Shown here: one piece after another, positions 1-5,001 of the stretch
Layout: every line of letters begins with the position of its first letter
How positions within the stretch are numbered: position 1 is the first letter of the stretch
Assembly (NCBI GenBank): GCA_036489765.1
Contig: DASXFE010000138.1
Location: 1-6,587, forward strand
Direction of reading: 5' to 3'
Length of the DNA: 6,587 nt
Origin: DATARH01 sp036489765
Lineage (GTDB): Bacteria; Pseudomonadota; Alphaproteobacteria; ATCC43930; CGMCC-115725
Program-made: the position numbers and the translations under genes
Notes under the pieces: generated by a model
What the model saw: the letters and a program-made list of their open reading frames with translations, nothing else
Databases searched by the model: none
What the model was told of the DNA's origin: nothing

Positions 1-640
1 CGGTCATGTAATCCTGAAGCTTTCCGTTGCCGTAGCGCGCCGCCATTTCGATGAGCGCCGCCTCGGCGATGTGACAGGCGGCGAGCTGGGCGCGCAGATC
101 GCCAAACACCTTCACCGGCACCCGCACATTGGTCTCGATCAGCGCGAACAGCGTCTCGTTGCGCGCGCCGCGCTCATAGAGTTTCAGCGGCGGGATGCGC
201 AGCCCTTCCTGATAGATTTCGGTCGAATCCGACGCGTTCGACCCCGGCACCCGGCCGCCGACATCGGTGTGGTGGCACACCGTCCCGGCCCAGGCGATTG
301 GGGCGTCCCCGGCGAAAATCGGCTTGAACACGAACACGTCGGGCAGGTGCATCCCGCCGCGGAACGGGTCGTTGAAAACGAAGACGTCGCCGGGATGGAT
401 GTTGCCGGCATAAGTTTCCTGCACCGACGCCATCGCCGTCGGCATCGACCCCAAATGCCCCGGCAGGGTCAGCCCCTGCGCGACCAGCACCCCCGCCCCG
501 TCGAAGAGCGCGGTCGAATAGTCCATGTTGTCCTTCAGCACGCCCGAATAGGTCGTGCGGAACACGGTCAGCGCCATCTCGTCGGCGATGCCGAAAAGTG
601 CGTTCTTGAACAGCTCGAATTCGACCGGGTCGCTGATCAT
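1..640 (-). CDS. Hydantoinase B/oxoprolinase family protein (HyuB-like), N-terminal part, cut by window edge
   Basis: The first 213 codons of a protein from the family that includes N-methylhydantoinase subunit B, 5-oxoprolinase domains and acetone carboxylase alpha. Members usually run 500-600 residues, so the rest lies left of base 1. They perform ATP-dependent opening of cyclic amides, or carboxylation, normally together with a HyuA partner in the cytoplasm. Visible signatures are the N-terminal DPVEFELFKNAL segment (residues 4-15), NDPFRGGMHLPD (90-101) and CHHTDVGG (122-129). Asp91, His98, Asp101, His123, His124 and Asp126 are the conserved, probably metal-binding positions of the family. 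The ATG at 640-638 follows a GAGGGA ribosome site five bases upstream. No hyuA lies immediately upstream, where a gene remnant is found instead. The family assignment is firm; the substrate is unknown. Confidence 0.93.
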   Translation of the reverse strand, partial: MISDPVEFELFKNALFGIADEMALTVFRTTYSGVLKDNMDYSTALFDGAGVLVAQGLTLPGHLGSMPTAMASVQETYAGNIHPGDVFVFNDPFRGGMHLPDVFVFKPIFAGDAPIAWAGTVCHHTDVGGRVPGSNASDSTEIYQEGLRIPPLKLYERGARNETLFALIETNVRVPVKVFGDLRAQLAACHIAEAALIEMAARYGNGKLQDYMT

Positions 641-694
641 CGCCGTCCCTCGAGGGTGCGGCGACGATTGCAGCGCAGGACGCCGCGATGATCA
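634..694. repeat. Inverted repeat enclosing the hyuB start codon
   Basis: TGATCATCGCCGTCC (634-648) and GGACGCCGCGATGATCA (678-694) are reverse complements over 15 positions, with a two-base bulge in the right arm and a 29-base loop. The left arm contains the hyuB ATG and the end of its ribosome-binding region. In a hyuB transcript starting upstream, the stem would therefore pair with the start codon. The right arm abuts the point where the plus-strand gene remnant begins. It may be a translation-controlling hairpin or the scar of an inversion or duplication. The sequence alone does not decide. Confidence 0.6.
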
Positions 695-866
695 AGCCCG
701 CTTCAACGACCGCGTGATCGAGCGCCGCCTCAACGAAGACGTCGCCAAGCCCCTCGCCTGCTTCAACAAGGGCGCCACCTGCTGGCAGCCCGGCGTCAAG
801 AACATCACGGTCATGGAAAACAGCATCTACAACGGCTGGCGCACGGAGAACATCTGGCTGGAGTAG
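690..866 (+). pseudogene. 3' remnant of an unrecognised plus-strand gene
   Basis: An open frame of 58 codons ending in TAG reads like the true C-terminus of a protein. It uses almost only C- or G-ending codons and has a natural composition, including FNKGATCWQPG and ENSIYNGWRTENIWLE at the end. Upstream of about base 690 the same frame turns into low-quality sequence antisense to the hyuB start. No start codon with a ribosome site is visible; a GTG at 714 has none. I do not recognise the family. The best reading is a gene whose 5' part was lost by deletion or rearrangement, with the break near the inverted repeat at 634-694. A short hairpin with a T-run follows at 894-944 and may be its original terminator. 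Confidence 0.5.
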
Positions 867-893
867 CTCGGATTTGGAGCCTCTTCATCAGCC

Positions 894-944
894 GGTCATT
901 CCGGGACGCTGCTCGGCAGCGAGCCCGGAACGACCAATCTTTTT
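894..944 (+). terminator. Hairpin plus T-run between convergent genes; palindromic repeat-like
   Basis: GGTCATTCCGGG (894-905) pairs with CCCGGAACGACC (924-935) with one mismatch. An inner CGCTGC/GCAGCG stem (907-912/916-921) has a TCG loop, and the sequence AATCTTTTT follows at 936-944. On the plus strand this has the form of an intrinsic terminator. It lies downstream of the gene remnant ending at 866 and opposite the end of the ThDP enzyme at 968. The outer arm, close to GTCATTCCGGG, resembles dispersed intergenic palindromes known from alphaproteobacterial genomes, so it may be a repeat element acting as a terminator. On the minus strand no T-run follows the stem. Confidence 0.6.
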
Positions 945-967
945 GGAAAGTAACTTTGGGCGCCGGG

Positions 968-2638
968 TCAGGCCTCGCCGTAATGCACCCGGCGGAAGTT
1001 GCGGGAGGGGATCAGGTCGTCGACATGGACGTCCCAGAGGGTCGCGCCGTCCTGTGCCTCGTGCTCGCGGAAGAGGGCATCGAGCTGGCCGTAGCTCGTC
1101 ACCTTGTGGCCGTTGAGGCCGAAACCGCGGGCGATCGAGGCGATGTCGCCGCGGCCGTGGGTCGCGTGCATCGGGTCGACGCCGTAGGCACGGAACTTGT
1201 GCGTTTCGGCACCATAGCCGCCGTCGTTGATGATGCAGATGAGAATCTTCAGCCCATGCCGCTTGATCGTCTCCAATTCCTGGATGTGCTGGTAGAGGCT
1301 CCCGTCGCCGTCGACCAGCACCACCCGCCCGTTGTTGCGGGCTGCGGCAACGCCGATCGCGTAGGAGATGCCTGAGCCGATGGCGCCGAAATCGATCGGG
1401 ATGTGATACTTGCCAGCCATCCGCCCGTTGAGGTGCGTCATCGAGAAGCTGAAGCAATGGCCACCGGCGACGACGATGTCCCAGTCCTTGGGCACGGCCT
1501 TGTTCAACTCCTTGACCACCGGGCGCGGGTCGAGCGTGCCGGCTGTCGGGGTGTATGGTTTCGGGTCCGGGGTCTCGACATAGCTGGCGATGCGGCTCGC
1601 GATCTCGTTGCTGCGCCAGCCCTGCTTGTGGATGCCCTTTTCCTTGAGCCGTCCGACGATCGCCTCGGCCGCCGCCCTGGCATCGGCCTGGACATGGAGG
1701 TCGGCCGTGCGCAGCCCCTGCCATAGCCCCTTGGGCTGGGTGTCGATGCGCACGACCTTGGCGTTCGGGAACAGATATCCGCCCTCGGTCGTGTAATGCC
1801 CGAGCCCGGCGCCCGCGGCGATCACCAGGTCGCTTTCGGCGAAGAGCTCGCGGCCGAGATCGGTCGCGAAGGTGCCGGCGATGTCGAGCGCGAACGGATT
1901 GCCGTCGAAGAGCCCCTTGCCGAGGAGGGTCGTCGCAAGCAGCGCCCCCGACTCTTCGGCGAGCCCTTCGAGCGCCCCTTTCGCACCCGACCAGGTCGCG
2001 CCGCGCCCGCCAATGACGATCGGCCGCTCGGCCTCGGCGACCATGCTGGCGATCTCGTCGACGAGCGCCGGGTCAGGGCGCAGCGCCTGCTGGCGCGGCA
2101 TCAGCTCGGTGGAGGGCTGATAATCGGGGAGGAACGGAAATTCCTCCTTCTGCAGGTCGAGCGGCACGCTGAGCACCACCGGCTTGCGCTCGGCGCGCGC
2201 GACATAAAATGCCTCGCGCACGCAATCGAGCGCCCGGTCGATCGTGCGGATCGGCACGAAATGCGCGCCCGTCGCCAGCGCCAGCGGCGCCTGGTCGATC
2301 GACTGGATGTACCACGAGGCGTTGATCGGCGCATCACCGGCAAACACCACCACCGGTGCGTTGCCGCGCGCCGCCATCACCAGCGCCGTCATGATCTGGG
2401 TATAGCCCGGCCCGCACGTCACCGAAGCGACCCCCACCTTGCCGGTGGCGCGGGCATACCCGTCGGCCATCGCGACGCAGCAATGCTCGTGCCGGGCATG
2501 AATGAGCCGCACCTTCTCGTTGTCGGACATCGCCGCCGACCAGTACATGTTGGCGTCGCCCATCAGCGTGAACAGCGTGTCAACGCCCTCCGCGGCAAAG
2601 GCCTTGGCGAGGATGTCGGAAACCTGGTTTTCGCTCAT
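968..2638 (-). CDS. Thiamine-diphosphate-dependent enzyme (acetolactate synthase/benzoylformate decarboxylase-like)
   Basis: A 556-residue protein with the usual three-domain ThDP layout and length. The pyrimidine-binding domain (about 1-170) has catalytic Glu51 in RHEHCC, then DGYARATG and CGPGYTQ. A middle domain (about 190-340) contains VIGGRGATWSGA. The diphosphate-binding domain (about 365-540) has GDG (444-446) followed 24 residues later by ND (471-472), which bind Mg and the diphosphate. The family decarboxylates 2-oxo acids or condenses the resulting unit with a second carbonyl. The loop LMGDANMYW (25-33) replaces the GxPG-type sequence of acetolactate synthase and benzoylformate decarboxylase, so the substrate is not theirs by default. 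ATG at 2638 has AAGGGA eight bases upstream and overlaps the coxG-like stop by ATGA, so the two are probably translationally coupled. No regulatory subunit follows. Fold certain, substrate unknown. Confidence 0.92.
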   Translation of the reverse strand: MSENQVSDILAKAFAAEGVDTLFTLMGDANMYWSAAMSDNEKVRLIHARHEHCCVAMADGYARATGKVGVASVTCGPGYTQIMTALVMAARGNAPVVVFAGDAPINASWYIQSIDQAPLALATGAHFVPIRTIDRALDCVREAFYVARAERKPVVLSVPLDLQKEEFPFLPDYQPSTELMPRQQALRPDPALVDEIASMVAEAERPIVIGGRGATWSGAKGALEGLAEESGALLATTLLGKGLFDGNPFALDIAGTFATDLGRELFAESDLVIAAGAGLGHYTTEGGYLFPNAKVVRIDTQPKGLWQGLRTADLHVQADARAAAEAIVGRLKEKGIHKQGWRSNEIASRIASYVETPDPKPYTPTAGTLDPRPVVKELNKAVPKDWDIVVAGGHCFSFSMTHLNGRMAGKYHIPIDFGAIGSGISYAIGVAAARNNGRVVLVDGDGSLYQHIQELETIKRHGLKILICIINDGGYGAETHKFRAYGVDPMHATHGRGDIASIARGFGLNGHKVTSYGQLDALFREHEAQDGATLWDVHVDDLIPSRNFRRVHYGEA

Positions 2639-3288
2639 CGTGTGTGTCCCTTGCCAAAGAGCTGGCGCAGCCAGGAGACAAAGGCGCGCCAGAGGATTTT
2701 TGTGCCGGAGAGAGCCGCGGCAGGCGGCGGCGGAGCCTGGATCGAGGGCTCGAAGTCGGCGTCCGGACTTTCCCCCTGCCCGGCCCCCTGCCCGGCCTGA
2801 TCGGGGGAAGGATCGGGCTGCGGGCTTGCTGCCGCGGCGGCCGGCCGCGCCGCCACCAGCTTTCCCATGTTCTCCGCGAACTCCGCGAGGATCGCCCGCG
2901 CCAGATGCACCCCGCCGGCGTTGGCGAAGGTCTCGAGCGGCCCGGTCACGGTGAAATTGCCTTCGACCTTGAGGACGGTCGTCGCATCGCCCTCGGCGAC
3001 AACGACGCCCTGCGCATTGGCGCGCGAGGCGCCGCGGCCGTCGATGCCGCGGCCGTCGATCGTGCAGCGGCGGGCGGCGTGGTCGTAGGCGAGCCTCGCC
3101 TCGCCGCGGAAGGTCGCGACCGTGGGGCCGAACTTGACCCGCATCGTGCCCTGGTACTTGCCGTCGTCGCCGGATTTGGTCAGCTCGGCACCGGGGATGC
3201 ACGAGGCGACGATCGCCGGATCCGACAACAGCGGCCACACGGCGTCGGGCGGCGACGGCAGCGTGACTTCCTCGCGCAGCGAAATCAT
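2635..3288 (-). CDS. CoxG-like SRPBCC-fold protein (CO dehydrogenase subunit G family)
   Basis: A 217-residue protein. Residues 1 to about 145 match the CoxG family: an N-terminal strand, then PPDAVWPLLSDPAIVASCIPG (13-33) with the characteristic DP...CIPG, then KYQGTMRVKFGP (44-55) and a long final helix (127-146). Next comes a Pro/Ala/Gln/Asp-rich linker (about 149-192) and a hydrophobic/basic tail LSGTKILWRAFVSWLRQLFG (193-212) that could sit on the membrane. CoxG proteins are hydrophobic-ligand binding and membrane-associated, and are linked to aerobic CO dehydrogenase. No coxMSL genes are in this window. It is the first gene of an operon with the ThDP enzyme, overlapping it by ATGA. The start at 3288 fits the family's N-terminus, although no strong ribosome site precedes it. 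Two perfect in-frame tandem repeats lie inside it (3031-3060 and 2772-2795). Confidence 0.88.
   Translation of the reverse strand: MISLREEVTLPSPPDAVWPLLSDPAIVASCIPGAELTKSGDDGKYQGTMRVKFGPTVATFRGEARLAYDHAARRCTIDGRGIDGRGASRANAQGVVVAEGDATTVLKVEGNFTVTGPLETFANAGGVHLARAILAEFAENMGKLVAARPAAAAASPQPDPSPDQAGQGAGQGESPDADFEPSIQAPPPPAAALSGTKILWRAFVSWLRQLFGKGHTR
2772..2795. repeat. 12-bp tandem duplication in the coxG-like linker
   Basis: CCCCCTGCCCGG occurs twice back to back (2772-2783, 2784-2795). On the minus strand it encodes AGQG twice within the disordered linker of the CoxG-like protein. The unit is a multiple of three, so the frame is kept. Confidence 0.85.
3031..3060. repeat. 15-bp perfect tandem duplication in the coxG-like domain
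   Basis: GCCGCGGCCGTCGAT is repeated exactly (3031-3045, 3046-3060). On the minus strand it encodes IDGRG twice (residues 77-86) in the middle of the SRPBCC domain. The two copies are identical at DNA level, which suggests a recent slippage duplication that stayed in frame. Confidence 0.9.
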
Positions 3289-3324
3289 GATCCAGAGGCT
3301 AGAGGCATCGGGTGGAGTTTGTCG
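3289..3324. promoter_or_regulatory. Very short divergent spacer between coxG-like and racemase-like genes
   Basis: Only 36 bases separate the two start codons. They include the plus-strand ribosome site GGTGGAG (3311-3317), seven bases before the ATG at 3325. I cannot place a -35/-10 pair for either direction in this space. The promoters must therefore lie at least partly inside the opposing coding regions. Confidence 0.45.
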
Positions 3325-4050
3325 ATGGCCGAGGAAACCGAGCAGACCCGCATCGGTGTGATCGTGCCGAGCGTCAATGTGGTCGTGGAGGCCTGGTACC
3401 CCGTAGTCGCGCCGGCTGGCGTCAGTCTCCACTTCGCGCGGATGCTGATGCCGCCCGGCCCCTCGCCCGAGCGGATCGTCGAGATGGACCGGCAGGACGG
3501 CGCCCGCGCGATCGCCCAGCTCGCGACGGTCAAGCCGCGCGCGATCGCCTACGGCTGCACCGCATCGAGCATCGTCCAGGGCCATGAGTTCGACGCCCAT
3601 CTCCGTGACGAAATCGCCCGCGTAAGCAGCGCCGCAGCGACGACCGCGACCCACAGCATCTTCACCGCGTGCAACGTGCTCGGCATGAAGCGGGTGACCG
3701 CGATCTCGCCCTACAGCGACGAGATCGACGCGGCCGAACACGAATTCTTCGCCGCCGGCGGGGTCGAGACCGTGGCCGGCGCCAATCTCGGCATTACCGA
3801 CGGGCTCGGCCTCGCCAGGCCAGGCGCCGAGGAAATCCTCGAACTCGCCATGGGCGCCTGGGATCCCGACAGCGACGGGCTCATTTGCGCCTGCCTCAAT
3901 TTCCGCTCGCACCTCGTCATCGACGAGATCGAAGCCCGCACCGGAAAGCCGGTCGTCACCTCGACGCAAGCGGTGCTGTGGCACGCGCTGCGCCTCGCCG
4001 GTGTCGACGCGAAGATTCACGGTCACGGAAGGCTGCTGCGGGAGTTCTAG
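3325..4050 (+). CDS. Asp/Glu racemase superfamily enzyme, maleate isomerase/arylmalonate decarboxylase type
   Basis: A 241-residue protein of the two-lobed aspartate/glutamate racemase fold. IGVIVPSVNVVVE (10-22) is the family's N-terminal signature. Cys78 in YGCTASS and Cys190 in CACLNFRS lie at the positions of the two catalytic cysteines, one per lobe. Arylmalonate decarboxylase keeps only the second cysteine, whereas maleate isomerases and racemases use both. The pair therefore points to cis-trans isomerisation or racemisation of a small acid. The ATG at 3325 follows GGTGGAG with a seven-base gap. It diverges from the coxG/ThDP operon. Cys188 could be confused with Cys190, and the 'arylmalonate decarboxylase' label often given to such proteins is less likely here. 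The exact substrate is unknown. Confidence 0.88.
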   Translation: MAEETEQTRIGVIVPSVNVVVEAWYPVVAPAGVSLHFARMLMPPGPSPERIVEMDRQDGARAIAQLATVKPRAIAYGCTASSIVQGHEFDAHLRDEIARVSSAAATTATHSIFTACNVLGMKRVTAISPYSDEIDAAEHEFFAAGGVETVAGANLGITDGLGLARPGAEEILELAMGAWDPDSDGLICACLNFRSHLVIDEIEARTGKPVVTSTQAVLWHALRLAGVDAKIHGHGRLLREF

Positions 4051-4127
4051 GGCCTCGGCGGGCGACGAAATTCTTTTTTTACCGACGAATTGTTACAATA
4101 ACGGGCGGATCGGATAAGGGACCCATA

Positions 4128-4168
4128 ATGTCGGTTGATCGGCCGCTGCCATGAGAATTGGTTATTAG
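4128..4168 (+). other. Two tiny overlapping reading frames after a good ribosome site
   Basis: AAGGG (4116-4120), seven bases before ATG at 4128, precedes an 8-codon frame (MSVDRPLP, stop at 4152-4154). A second ATG overlaps that stop as ATGA (4151-4154) and opens a 5-codon frame (MRIGY) ending in TAG at 4168. A hairpin starts two bases later. No plus-strand gene follows until 5002, so this may be a leftover gene start or chance. I do not claim that it is translated. Confidence 0.2.
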
Positions 4169-4169
4169 C

Positions 4170-4193
4170 GGTCAGCCCCGAAAAGGCCTGACC
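4170..4193 (-). terminator. Hairpin directly after the J-domain gene
   Basis: GGTCAG (4170-4175) pairs with CTGACC (4188-4193), and an inner CC/GG pair closes a CGAAAA loop. The stem begins one base after the minus-strand stop codon. On the minus strand the following sequence GCTAATAACC lacks a T-run, so it is a terminator-like stem and not a textbook intrinsic terminator. Confidence 0.4.
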
Positions 4194-4194
4194 T

Positions 4195-4836
4195 TCACGA
4201 CCGGTCGATCTGCTCGACGATCGGCCAGAATTCCTGAAAGACCAGCTCGCGACGCCGCCGCTCGTCGGCGTCCGCGACCCGCCCATCGGGGTGGTAGTGC
4301 TTGCTGAATTCCTGCTTGACGCGGCGGAATTTGGGGTCGCTGGCCGCCTTTCCCAGCCGCGCGCTCAGATACTCGGCGTTTTGCCGGCCACGCAGCGACA
4401 GGATCTCTCCGCGCAACTGGCCGACCAGCTTGCGGTTTTCCGCGAGTTGGCTCTGCAGCCCCTTGATCTCGTCGAGGTCGCGGACGTGGCGGGAGGTGTA
4501 TTGCGCCAGGAGCTCGCCCAGTTTCTGGCTGCGCGACATCGCCTTGACCGGCTTGCCGATCTTTGCGAGCGCGGCCCCGAAGGCGACGAGAGCACCCTCG
4601 TCCACCTGGGGCTCGACGAAAATGCCGTAGCCGAGGGTCACGAGCTCGACGGTGACGCCGCCGAGGGCCAGCGCGGCGACGACATCCTGCGGGCGGATGT
4701 CGTCGCCCTTGTCCTTGCGCCACTGGACCGACCAGAGCTGGTCCTCAGGGGCGATCTTCGCCAACCGCTTTTGCAGGCGGGTACGCTGTCCCGCCGGGCT
4801 TATGTCGAGGAGGCGCGCGAGCTTCGGAACGGCCAT
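4195..4836 (-). CDS. Uncharacterised protein with coiled coil and C-terminal J-domain-like segment
   Basis: A 213-residue protein without a named match. The N-terminal part (1-100) mixes basic helices (MAVPKLARLLDI, RLQKRLAKIA) with a hydrophobic core (52-73). A Leu/Glu/Lys-rich stretch at 117-150 should form a coiled coil. The C-terminus (168-211) reads like helix II, HPD loop and helix III of a J-domain: KFRRVKQEFSKHYHPD (169-184), HPD at 182-184, then ERRRRELVFQEFWPIVEQI. J-domains stimulate the ATPase of a DnaK/Hsp70. Here the domain is C-terminal, and DnaJ helix I is not obvious. The ATG at 4836 gives the most natural N-terminus but has no clear ribosome site. An in-frame ATG at 4893 (MLLFRR...) is the alternative. 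No signal peptide or membrane segment is evident. Confidence 0.75.
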   Translation of the reverse strand: MAVPKLARLLDISPAGQRTRLQKRLAKIAPEDQLWSVQWRKDKGDDIRPQDVVAALALGGVTVELVTLGYGIFVEPQVDEGALVAFGAALAKIGKPVKAMSRSQKLGELLAQYTSRHVRDLDEIKGLQSQLAENRKLVGQLRGEILSLRGRQNAEYLSARLGKAASDPKFRRVKQEFSKHYHPDGRVADADERRRRELVFQEFWPIVEQIDRS

Positions 4837-5001
4837 GGTAGTGCCGCGAAACGCGCAGCGGATCGGGATTTCGGCTCGGCGGAAGAGCAGCATGGGGGAA
4901 GCCACCCGTCGGTATTCGCTGGTGCCAGTTTGCTGGATAGGGTTTACAAATCCTTGCCTTGACCGGCACCCACCCCGCAATGCGTGAAGGCCGGGCCGCG
5001 A
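4837..5001. promoter_or_regulatory. Divergent intergenic region between the J-domain gene and panC
   Basis: 165 bases that should hold promoters for both genes. An imperfect palindrome CCAGTTTGCTGG (4925-4936) and the AT-rich GGTTTACAAATCC (4941-4953) are the only distinctive marks. I cannot assign a convincing -35/-10 pair to either direction. Confidence 0.3.

Larger units (their letters stand above)
4051..4194. other. AT-richer intergenic stretch with T-run, mini reading frames and hairpin
   Basis: A gap of 144 bases between converging genes (plus gene ending 4050, minus gene ending 4195). A run of seven or more T begins near 4073, after a weak GC-rich segment, and may end the upstream plus-strand transcript. 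CGACGAAATTC and CGACGAATTG flank the T-run as an imperfect direct repeat. TTGTTA (4090-4095) lies 17 bases before GATAAG (4113-4118). This resembles a sigma70-type pair, but it would overlap the ribosome-site-like AAGGG, so it is weak. No conserved gene is seen. Confidence 0.4.

Noticed and set aside
71..691. 206-codon plus-strand frame
   Set aside because: Antisense to hyuB, rich in Arg/His, with no recognisable domain.
1796..2800. 334-codon plus-strand frame
   Set aside because: Antisense to the ThDP enzyme. The His/Arg-rich composition is typical of shadow frames in high-GC DNA, and no family motif is seen.
968..3238. A single fused reading frame of 756 codons continuing the ThDP enzyme upstream through coxG
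   Set aside because: The 200 upstream codons are Arg/Gly/Ala-rich shadow of the coxG-like gene in another frame. The ThDP domain begins naturally at the ATG at 2638, with its own ribosome site.
2635..3288. Calling a CO dehydrogenase locus
   Set aside because: Only the CoxG-like gene is present. No molybdenum-, FAD- or iron-sulfur-subunit gene is in the window.
2644..3324. Plus-strand extension upstream of the racemase-like gene
   Set aside because: It is antisense to coxG. The family N-terminus and a good ribosome site support the start at 3325.
2635..4026. Long minus-strand frame extending coxG upstream by 246 codons
   Set aside because: The extension is antisense to the racemase-like gene, which has clear motifs. 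CoxG family homology starts at the ATG at 3288.
3325..4050. Naming this gene arylmalonate decarboxylase
   Set aside because: Both cysteines are present, whereas arylmalonate decarboxylase has one, so the narrower name is not supported.
4291..4962. 223-codon plus-strand frame
   Set aside because: Antisense to the J-domain-like gene. The minus strand has the HPD segment and coiled coil, while this frame has only shadow-like composition.
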